A DNA stretch of 64,000 nt from Lepturacanthus savala (taxonomy: Eukaryota; Chordata; Actinopteri; Scombriformes; Trichiuridae): the NCBI GenBank assembly GCA_030544235.1, contig CM060481.1:18528392-18592391 (forward strand), in the 5' to 3' direction. The position numbers and the translations under genes were made by a program. This document shows, in pieces, positions 55,156 to 64,000 of this stretch (positions are counted from its first letter, which is position 1; each line of letters starts with the position of its first letter). The notes below the pieces were generated by a model. The model ran no database searches. It had not been told where the DNA came from and worked only from the letters and a program-made list of their open reading frames with translations.

Positions 55156-56274
55156 CTTGAAATGTGGATCAGATCAGAAAACTCGTGTATGCATTATTCT
55201 GAAGAACATGGCATAATGTTGCATTTTGTTGTTTAGAGGACTTGTTGATTTTTGTAATATCACTGTTATAATAAATTAGTCCTATACATTGGACTTTAAA
55301 GTCAATGTGGGGGTTTTAATTAGAAATTGATCAGATCAAGCTGCAAGTCACAATCAAAAGCATTCTGCCTGCAGTGTTGTTGTAGGAAGGTCATAGTGTG
55401 TTCTTTCTGTCTTTTTTTTGTTTTTTAGCTCAATTTAGATTAGCTTATCAAAAATACAGTATAAGAAAACACAACATATAATACAGTGATGCACTTAAAT
55501 ATGAAAACACTGAAAATGTTTGTCCTTTCTCCCCTTGTTCTGCCTTTCTGTTTCTCTCTCTCTCTCCCGTATAATGTCATGCAGACATACATTGCCGCCA
55601 GCCTTTAGGCCATGGGGATTGAATACAGCCTATATTTATAGAGGGGGCGATCTGTTCAAACATATGTTCCCCTTAACAAAGTCATCAATGTCAAACCCTG
55701 CTCTCTAGGGCTCCACTAATGCAACAGTACTTTTAGCTTCACATGCATAACATTAAAGGCAACTGGACAGACAGTCTTAGAGCTGGAGTGAACGTTAATA
55801 AGATGCGTTGTTGACCTTCCTGGGTCACAATAATTATTTCAATTATAGGTGAAATACACTTTGGAGAACATGTGTTTGTGTTGATGCGCTGAAGCCTGAA
55901 ACAACTATTATCCTGAAAAAAATATTATTAGCGCAGTGTGCACTAGATGGTGAAATACTGATTGTACATAAAAAAAGAAGTGATAAAATAAGAGAGGATA
56001 CAAAGATTCACAGGAAAATGATTCCTGATCTTACTGAGAAGATCCAGAAGGATTAGAGCTGATTTCCTACTCTCCAGGCAGCTACTGGTTTCAATTCATG
56101 TCACCATGTTAGAAAGATTAAGTACATTTATTGCTATTAAAATGAAAATGTATGCATAATTAAAAGCCCACACCTTAATCAGCTTGTGCTTTACTGTAGT
56201 TGCAAGCGAGGACTGTTAAAATCAACTTCATGCTGTGTTTAAGGATACTCCAACATCTATACTCAAATATAATG
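55156..56274. other. intergenic, unique AT-rich sequence
   Basis: Nothing recognised apart from a short CT repeat at 55553-55566. Confidence 0.6.
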
Positions 56275-57180
56275 TACCAGTATAAAGTTTAGACACACCT
56301 ATTAATTCAAGGGGGTTTATTTATTCATTTGTTTTTATATATTCTAGATTGCAGAACAATACTGTAGATATCAAAACCTGAAAACTATTAAATAGTAATA
56401 ATGGAGAATAATGGAATGATGTAGTAAACTGAAAAATGTAAAAACCACTATAACAAACCGTGGGATGGCGTACCACTACAGAATGTTGTGGTAGCCATGC
56501 TGGTTAGGCCTTAAATTCTGAAGACTTTGCCAAAGTGCCAGCACACCATCACACCTCCTCCATACTTCACAGTAGGAACCACACATGCAGATACCATCCG
56601 GTCAGACATGGCAGATGGAACCAAACATCTCAAATTTGGACTCATTAGACCAAAGTACAGATTTCCACTGTCCATATGTCCATTCCTTGTGTTTCTTGGC
56701 CAAAGTAATTCTCTTGTTGTTATTGGTCTCCCTCAGTGGCGGATTCCTCGCAGCAATTTATCCATGAAGGCCGTATTCACCCATATCTCTGAACAGTTGA
56801 TGATGAGATGTGTCTGCTTCTTGAACCATGGGAAGCACTGAGGTGGTCTCTAATCCGAGGTGCTGTTAATTGGTGATTGTGGCTGTTAAATAACGAAGTC
56901 ATGTTCTACCTCGGCACAATGCAACAGATGTTCTCAAATACATCAAGAAGGCAAGAGCAAAGGCACAAAAGTTCAATGGAAATTATTCCAGTTGTCTCCT
57001 TCATAAATATGGTTAATTGCCAATAGTACACAAGGCTGTCAAGGCAGTAGCTACAGAGTAATTAGAAATATGAAACATACTGTTTGCTTACAACAGTTTG
57101 CAGACTAGACCATTATGAGTGTTATTTCATTGTTTTGATGTTCAGTTTGAAAAACATTAAATGGTGAGTTTTGACTGGTA
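56275..57180 (-). mobile_element. degenerate Tc1-like transposon
   Basis: The ends are related inverted repeats (taccagtataaagtttagac at 56275; taccagtcaaaactcaccat from 57180 on the other strand). The minus strand contains pieces of a Tc1-family transposase DDE domain. Near 56585-56650 it reads KSVLWSNESKFEMFG (family: KVLWSDESKFEIFG), followed by RMVSACVVPTVKYGGGVMV. Stops and frameshifts break it, the Asp of the WSDES motif reads Asn, and the total of 906 bp is shorter than a full 1.2-1.6 kb Tc1 element, so parts are deleted. The + strand frames at 56527-56841 are shadows of this coding region. Confidence 0.85.
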
Positions 57181-57686
57181 TCGTACATAATCAAGTAGTA
57201 GAATAGCGACTAGAGTAGCAAAACCAGCTGTCAAATCCCACAGGAGATACTTTTACTACTGCTGAGAGAAGAGGAGAGGAGAAACAGAGGAGATAGACTC
57301 TTGATCTTTCTGGTATTCTGGTAAGTATTGAAAAACTATCTTAATTGCCAAACAATATTCAGGAACAGCAGATGAGCAGAAAGACCTTCTACAGCACAAA
57401 GAGGAGCTCATAAGGTCTTCATTCTGGCCTGCCAACACCGGACGGTGGACTCGGATAATGTACACAACCAGATAAATGACTACTGTACAAGATGGGTGCT
57501 GAGGTGGAGGACAGAGGGAACGACTGAGTTACCAATTTAGAAATGGAAATAAGACATATTTCAGAGACAGATAAACAGATGGAGGCGGGCACGCCGCCTA
57601 GTTAAAAATAGCCAGACAGTTTTTCTTGTGTGTATCGAGAACACGCATTTTGTAACAAAATATATTTTATTTTATCTGACAGCACC
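57181..57686. other. intergenic spacer, unique
   Basis: No feature recognised. Confidence 0.55.
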
Positions 57687-58325
57687 AGGGGCCGGTATCA
57701 CCGAAGTTCAACTCCGTCTGGCTTTCTCCGGGTGTCCTGGCTTCACTGAGCCTAACAATGGGGATCGTGGATAAGATGCGTCTTCGTATTTGTAAGTTTG
57801 ATAAGAAGGTGACCTTAGCACGAAAAGTAAAGTGGTTTGTTCCGAGTTTGATGCTCTTGTGTAGCAGGCCGCTGTAATCGAAGCTTTAAGAAGACAGTAG
57901 AGAGACAGAAGTAGGACAACGTGCCATTTTTTTGTGAACAACTCACCAGCTGTTTGCAGTCTGAGTAGTGTTGTCCAATCACATTTGAGCAGGCCGTGGT
58001 TGCATGCAATTGATGAGTCCGCGTGGGGGTGGAACACATTGGGCAAGTGGTATCTCAGGACCTATGGTAAATGAATTTGAATTTTATTAGCTTTTTATTA
58101 CTTCGAAATTCTACGGTTACAACTCCAACTCAATATTCATGTCTCAGGTTGCTAGTTGGACTCTAAACAATGACTGACAAATGGAAAATGAAGTTTACAA
58201 AAAGGGTATCTGCTGGCTGGCTCCACTGGATGAAATATTAAGAGGGCGGGGTATCTGATACTCTAAAGTTAACCCGCCCTGGAGCAGGTAAGCCATGCAA
58301 GCATAGGTTATTGTGGTACCCCCCG
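57687..58325. mobile_element. possible degenerate fish DNA transposon
   Basis: The left end ggggccggtatcaccgaagt and the right end, reverse-complemented, gggggtaccacaataaccta are loosely similar. Near the right end, gagggcggggtatctgatac and ttaacccgccctggagcagg contain inverted copies of agggcggg. The phrase taacccgcc...ggagcaggt is familiar from an abundant fish element with ends of the ggggggccgtatcac type. Interior frames (57708-58046, minus) have no transposase motif. Boundaries and class are tentative. Confidence 0.4.
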
Positions 58326-58446
58326 TTAAGTTAAGCCCAAAAGGAGGTGGATAACCCACTAATCTTGGTGATACATACACTATGAAGGTACAGCCATGAA
58401 GAATAAGGACTATATGGAAGAAAAGGTTAAGAATACTGTTCTAGCC

Positions 58447-58501
58447 CAAATATAAGATAATGGAATTTACATTTGAGAGTGTGGGGGTTATCTTATATTT
58501 G
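58447..58501. repeat. perfect 14-bp inverted repeat (hairpin)
   Basis: Arms caaatataagataa (58447-58460) and ttatcttatatttg (58488-58501) are exact reverse complements around a 27-base loop. It could be a tiny fold-back element or the end of a decayed transposon. Confidence 0.8.
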
Positions 58502-61500
58502 AAGTCCAGATCTGTACAACATCAAATATCCTGTTTGAATGGGTAAAATATTGGCGTTACATAATGGCTTGTTTGTAGCCTTGGCTAGCAAGTCTTTTCA
58601 AGGTATATTGTTAGTTTGCAAGTTAGTTAGTTTTTTGGAAAGTTTGTGTTTTTCTGCCACAGAGTAAATAAATTCATGCGGAGTGACAACGAGTCCAAAG
58701 CATTTACCAACGTCTTTACTGCAGGAATGGAGAGAATCATCTGTCAATCCAACAATTACCACTGCCACAGATGATGAGAAGCTCTAAAACTGACAAAAAG
58801 GAAAAAAACTGCAAGTGCTTCCAAGAGCCTGACAGGAGAGAGCTGGGTGTGTGACTGATAGTACGTACATAAATGTGAGTTTTACATTCAGCTTTGAAAG
58901 GCCTTTTATTTTTATGCGAGGAAAAAAAGGCTTCCGGGGTGAGGACACTCATCTCTGTGGTTCAATAGTATCTCAAGAAAACCTTCTCCACAGGACGAGT
59001 GTGAAAGTGTGTTGCATCTTCAAAAAGTCTTTTTCCAAAAACAGATTGTCTTGTATATGGACCAATACAATAATATCGAAATGCAAAAGAAGATTTCCAT
59101 GTGTAATCTACCGACCTAAAAATATAAAACTCTCCTGAACCCTTTCATACATCCTTCCAAATACATAAACACTCATATTTCCCCGTATATCAATCACAAT
59201 GTTTTAGTGATATCTTTTTAAGGGAATTAAATAACACTACTGGACTCACACGACTGTGGTTGTTCTTTTAGTGAAAGGCTACATATACTCAAAAAATAGT
59301 CATTGTCAACTTCAAAGAAGATATTCATGAAGTCATTTTTATTCAGCCCATTTTAGATAATGTTTCATATCATTAAATGACAGGTGAAGATGATGGAGAA
59401 AATCTTTGCTTAGGTGCACAATTTTAACCAGCACACACCTATTCCCTGCTAATAGCACTCTCACTCGCTCTTATCTCTTTTAGTTCAAGCACTTAAGTGA
59501 AACTATTTACATATTCCCATAGGAGGACTCCTCTGTTAAAGAGCCGATGCTTTCATTCCATCTTTCCATCTCTCCTTTTTGTCCATTGCTCCATTTCCCC
59601 CCTTCCCATTAATACAGCTCCCCTCGACATCTTATGAAAGAAAGTGTATTATTCCTGCACTTTCAGAAGTGCTGCTTCTGTTACAGCTGTGGAGACAACA
59701 CACTTTAGATTTTTACTGCACTACAAGCCACTTTAAAAAAAAAAAGCAGATTTAAAGAGTTTTTGCAAAGGAGAACTTTTACATCATGTTTCTTTTGTTT
59801 TTTTTTTTAATCTGAACCTACACATGGAAATAATACAAAACCTCACAGCTGTGAAAGCTCATCAACATGACATCCGCAGCCCACATGCCTTGCTCAAACT
59901 TATAAACATCATCGCTCCACTTGATGACCAGATTCTCTCCGAGGACCGTCTTTCAATTGCTCACTGTTCCACCCGAGCCTCACTTCAACTATCCGGGCAA
60001 AAATCACACTGAGCAACGGACACCCTCGCCTCGCATACCCCGTGGCGGCACCAAACACTACGTACGCATCTCTCTCCCCGCATAATGTGCTCAAAAAATG
60101 CCCCCTGCCTGCCCTTGTTATTGGAAACCCTCTCACAATGAATAATGACAGACATCAGGGTGCCAAATGTCCCGTGCAGGACACCGTAGGCATTTCTCTG
60201 CTAACAGGAGGGGAACAACATCTGTTTGGCTGCTGAATGCAACGCTGATTCATCAGTCTCACAAACGCACCTCGTCTTAAAGTCGCAGTCAGCCGTTTCA
60301 GAAACGTACCGGCGGCCGAGTCCAATACAATGTCAATCAAATGGCGTGAACATGGGCACTAAGGGAAAATTCAATCATGAATAATCATGAAGATATGATG
60401 GTAAATGACAGGGGAAAGAGCTCTGGCTGCTATCACGCTGCTCGATTGATGACTGTACCTTTAATCACGATTTGGCTCTGAAGCAGGGCGCTGGTCTATG
60501 ACTACTCTGAAGGACACTCAGCCTGATGCAAATTCCCCATGAGGGGAGAAAATTGCAGACATTTCATTTTAATGCCTCAACACTCATCAAACTTCGAAGT
60601 TGCTCAAAGTTTGCTCTGATACTGAGAGTAGAGGTGGAGAGGGTGCATGTGACCCATAATAGAGGACCGTAAGAGACACAGAGGCGCTGCCAGCCTCTTT
60701 TTGTCATCTTGAAGGGGCTACAAGGATTAATACTGGCCTCTTTAGTCCATAACCTTGTTTAACCCCCTTCATTTTGTTTACCCCCGCGTCTGGCAGGTCA
60801 GGTCACATCACATGTGGCGGAGAGAGGGGATAAATGGAGTGTACATTTTGCATGTTAACAGACTCCGTGCCCTGACACCTTCTCAGCGGAAGTCGTTTTC
60901 ACAAGCCTCGTTTTGAATGAAGGCGTTTAATACAAGTCAAAAGTGCGAGCGGATTTCATTTTGTATTCCTGAATAAATCTGCAGGGCATGGATTGTGGCG
61001 AGTGAGGAACTGACATATGAATGGAGAAGAGAAAATGTATGCCTCGAGGAAGCCGAGTGGGGAGAAGGAGACAGGGGGTCAGGACGGGGATAGAACGAGG
61101 CAAATAAGCATAAGTCATTTGGAGTAGCCTTCCCTGTTTCAAAGGAGCAATCTCTTCCATCTGACAGGTAATGATAGTACGGCTTTCAGCATAGTTGCCT
61201 CCTTTACTTTCCACTTCTTCACTCATGATCTTGTGTGAGGTCAATGTCCCAAATAAGGGAAGGGAAAGGGAACTTTCAATTGATCTACATGACAACCTCC
61301 AAAAGGCAGAGAACTAAGTTCTTAAAATATAAATTTACAACCAACACTGTCTCCTAGAAATGACATTCATATTCAGTATAGTTTGGACAGGCCTTCCCAT
61401 CGCCTTGTAAAAGATATAAATCCAACATTTTGATTTGTAGTGTTGTTATTTTTTTAATCAACATGAAGAGGAAACATTGTTAATGGACATATCTAGTGAA

Positions 61501-61944
61501 CCACAAAATGGGGATACTGCTATAATTTCAGTAGGCAATATATTTCATTTGTATTCTGCCAAAACAAAACAATATTACGATAAGCATTGTTAAACAGTTT
61601 TACAGTTAATGTGAGGCACTCAAATCAGTTGGTTATACACAGAAAAAGCCAACAATGACTTAAAGCAAGATATGTGTACTATAGTGCCTATAACCCATGA
61701 TGTAGAGGAGGCACCTCTGGTCTTTGACCTTTCAGCCCTAATTTATTATTAGAGAATTCACACAGTGTGTAGAATATGACACTGGGTTTTGTTCACTGGC
61801 TTTTTATTACAAAGGGCTCTAAGTGCAATTTTGTTATGGCGTCCCCTCTCATGTACAATATGTACAAAATCAGTGCATAACAAAATTCTAGTAATTATTA
61901 GCAATAGTAAGAATTAAGTATGAGTATGTAAGCACAGGAAATAT
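58502..61944. other. intergenic, mostly unique sequence
   Basis: No gene recognised. 59820-60500 contains complex, repeat-free DNA. The overlapping short frames at 59824-60340 are on both strands and show no domain. Confidence 0.55.
60240..60500. promoter_or_regulatory. candidate distal regulatory block
   Basis: Repeat-free DNA with atgtcaatcaaatggcgtga (a TGTCAATCA-like Meis/Pbx site), caatcatgaataatcatgaa, gatggtaaatgacagg and acctttaatcacgatttgg. The clustering of homeodomain/TALE-like motifs suggests regulatory DNA, possibly for elavl4 or a flanking gene such as dmrta2. Texture-based inference only. Confidence 0.25.
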
Positions 61945-62006
61945 ATAATAATATATTTTTATATATTATATATATAAAAATATATTATATTATATATATA
62001 TATATT
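61945..62006. repeat. AT-only palindromic tract
   Basis: Alternating and mirror-like TATATAT/ATAAAAATAT sequence able to fold on itself; e.g. atatttttatatatt is followed by tataaaaatatatt. Confidence 0.85.
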
Positions 62007-62235
62007 CCTAAAAAATAAAAAATAATAACCTCAACTTGAAAACAAAGTAGTAGCAGCCAGTTCCATGTGTCTTTCAATAATCGAATCAGTCAAAAAATAA
62101 ACAAATAAATAAAACAAGAACATGAAGCCCTACAGTCCGCATATCTCATTTGCATGGCTGGTCTTTAATGCATATATTGCTTCTTAAATCTTCAGCTGGA
62201 TGCAGCTGCTTGGTGAACACAGTGCATGTAGCCAT

Positions 62236-62750
62236 AATAACACTACATCAGATTTATATAGCACTTTCCAAGTTGCTCAAAGATGCTTTACAAAGGGATT
62301 CTAAAACTGAAGAGAACAAAACAATGAATCAAAACAAAAAAAAGAAATTATAGGTTAAAAGGAAAAGTGAAAAGGTGGACTTTGAGGGCCGATTCAAAGG
62401 AACGGCAGAGTTTTGTCATTGCGGATATGGCTGGGGAGGGCGTTCCAGAGGGAGGAGCCAGCTGTAGCAACGGCGCCCCAGGTCTGGAGCTGAGTCCTCA
62501 TGGGTTAGAATAGGTTAGCGTCAGCAGCGCTGAGGTGAATGGTTAGGGGTGTGGTGGAGAAAGAGGTCAGGAAGGGGGGGGGGGGGGGGCAGGTTGTTGA
62601 GAACTTTGAAGGTGATGAAGCAGTTTATTGAGGTTGTTGTTAGGTGAATCATATGGGATACTGTTGCAGTAATCCAGCCGGCATGAGATGAATGCATGGA
62701 CCAGCGTTTAGTGGCAGAGAATGATGAGGACGGCACAGAGACTGCCGTTG
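62236..62750. repeat. teleost interspersed repeat with poly(G) run
   Basis: Starts with cagatttatatagcactttc, then gatgctttacaaagg, and continues with gggcgttccagagggaggag and ggttgttgagaactttgaag, ending near agtaatccagccgg. I recognise this arrangement from a very common fish repeat, probably LINE-related. A run of 16 G lies at 62574-62589. The minus-strand frame here (62521-62736) is not treated as a gene. Confidence 0.6.
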
Positions 62751-62920
62751 TTTATGGTGTCAAGGATAATGCCAAATATTCATGTTAAGGGTTGTTCATG
62801 TTCATGGGTGGAGCAGGTGAGGAGGGTTGGTTATATATAATATTTATAAATATTTCAGATTATCTGCACTTGGGTTCAAGCATGTGGCCTTTAAACAGGT
62901 GTAAATCTGGCTCTTACTTA

Positions 62921-63307
62921 TGCCCTGTTTCCACTATGTGGCACAGGACAATGGTTATTTTAGCGTTTCCATTATCATGGAACCCCATCAATCCCATGGC
63001 ACCATTACCATTTTAGTAACCATTTTGGTTGGGGTACCTAGCACACAGGAGTGGTACCCAAGGGAGGAGCCCCAATGTATAGCCTCGCTTCCACTGTTAG
63101 CATGGTACAGTATGGTACGGATTGGTATGGGTAAGGTGCAGGTTGGTAAAGAATAGGGTACTGGTCCTGTCTGCTAGGTACCCCACCCAAAAGGGTTACT
63201 AAAATGGTATCAGGTACCATGGGACCAATATGGTTCCATGGTAATGGAAACACTAAAATAAGCGTACCATTCCGTCCCGTACCCTACCACAGAGTGGAAA
63301 CGGGGCA
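62921..63307. mobile_element. PIF/Harbinger-like fold-back MITE
   Basis: Terminal inverted repeats: tgccctgtttccact at 62921 and, from 63307 on the other strand, tgccccgtttccact. A TTA trinucleotide flanks both sides (62918-62920 and 63308-63310), the target duplication typical of PIF/Harbinger elements. The interior is full of near-palindromic ggtacc/ggtatgg/accatacc words, so the whole can fold back on itself. Non-coding; frames at 62792-63253 are by-products. Confidence 0.75.
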
Positions 63308-63416
63308 TTAGCGTAAGGCCCCTTTACACAGTGGAAACGCAAAACTGTTCTTTACCGACCTGAACCGTACCAATACCCATCCATACCGTAGTTTACTGAC
63401 AGTGGAAACTAGGCTT
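63308..63416. mobile_element. second, related fold-back module
   Basis: Reverse-complemented, 63323-63416 reads agcctagtttccactgtcag, then tacggtatggatgggtattg and ggtcggtaaagaacag. It is an inverted relative of 63078-63150 inside the neighbouring element (gcctcgcttccactgttagc ... ggttggtaaagaatagg). The two modules cross the boundary of the 62921-63307 element, suggesting a compound or nested insertion. Confidence 0.6.
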
Positions 63417-64000
63417 TATATGAGCCTACAGTTCACAAAAAAAAATGCTTCTTTAGCACCAACCACAGAGGGGGTGTCAGCCAATGAGTTTATCTCCCAG
63501 CCTTGAGAGGCAGATCTCCTTCTGAGAGACGTTTCTACAAAAGGCTGCTGCTGACTTTTAATCATAGCAAACACTGACAACAGACAGATGCGGAGAGGAT
63601 GCTCTGCACCAAATTGAAAATCCTGTGTTTTCTGCGAATCCGCTGTCTTTCAATCAAAAAGCCATGATGCTTCGTCCCTTTTCTCTCCGTCTCCATCTCT
63701 CTTTCTGCCCCCCCCCCTCCTCCTCCCCCCCAGGCCTAGAAGCCTCTGTCCAGGGAACAGGCTGTTTATGAGCATCCCCACCGGAAAGCCGCTGATAAAT
63801 GTCACTGTCTGCAGCGAAAATTAAACATTTAGTGAGAGTCCTTGGAAAGGGCTCAGGGAGAACAGTAAAGCATATCCTCGGGTTCTGTGCTTTTTTATGT
63901 TGTTGTCTTTTCATGTTTTTTAATTAAGAGAGGTTTAACCAAACATCGGTGTCCACCAGCGCTGCTCGCTTGCATTTCCGTGTCCTCCTCCTGAGTGCTC
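63417..64000. other. intergenic, unique sequence to window end
   Basis: C runs at 63708-63731 next to CT-rich DNA. The minus-strand frame at 63654-63914 runs through this low-complexity patch and is not treated as a gene. Nothing else recognised. Confidence 0.55.

Noticed and set aside
56527..56841. 104-codon + strand frame
   Set aside because: Antisense shadow of the degenerate Tc1 transposase on the minus strand.

Overview
The window is vertebrate nuclear DNA, almost certainly from a ray-finned (teleost) fish. It is intron-rich and AT-rich. It carries long CA/GT, TA and GA microsatellites and many decayed transposons of fish type: hAT, Tc1/mariner and PIF/Harbinger-like miniature elements, an L2-type LINE, a tRNA-like SINE with perfect target-site duplications, and Penelope-like 3' fragments. 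There are no bacterial-style genes. Most long open frames are chance frames in repeats or intron.

One protein-coding gene is recognisable: the 3' half of an ELAV-like neuronal RNA-binding protein on the + strand, best matched to ELAVL4 (HuD). Three coding exons are visible. Exon 12442-12667 holds the end of RRM2 and the start of the hinge. Exon 18249-18287 is a 39-nt hinge micro-exon. Exon 21411-21738 holds the hinge end, all of RRM3 and the stop codon. All carry consensus splice sites with matching phases, and together they give about 197 C-terminal residues. The N-terminus, RRM1 and the first half of RRM2 must lie upstream of base 1, because no exon for them was found in 1-12441. The stop codon is followed by a long 3' UTR with a C-rich start, U-rich stretches and a cluster of ATTTA motifs. 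Poly(A) signals at about 22.66, 24.34, 26.08 and 26.16 kb suggest several alternative ends.

Layout: 1-12441 upstream intron, with a hAT-type element whose 8-bp target duplication is perfect. 12442-21738 three exons and two introns, with a second hAT-like element, a MITE and a homeodomain-site-rich block near 15.7-16.2 kb. 21739 to about 26185 3' UTR. About 26186-64000 has no recognisable gene. In other vertebrates ELAVL4 lies beside DMRTA2 across a gene-poor interval rich in conserved non-coding DNA, and this stretch fits such a desert. It contains a diverged 41-bp tandem array with an inverted partner block, a transposon nest about 0.9 kb long, an inverted pair of SINEs, a dead L2 reverse-transcriptase fragment (46.1-47.1 kb), an uninterrupted (CA)93, a degenerate Tc1 transposon (56.3-57.2 kb) and a Harbinger-like fold-back cluster (62.9-63.4 kb).

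I see no convincing undescribed gene system. The observations most worth checking are three hammerhead-ribozyme-like core motifs in retroelement remnants, the nested elements, the inverted repeat pairs, a possible 27-nt cassette exon next to the hinge exon, and several clean non-repetitive blocks that look like regulatory DNA.
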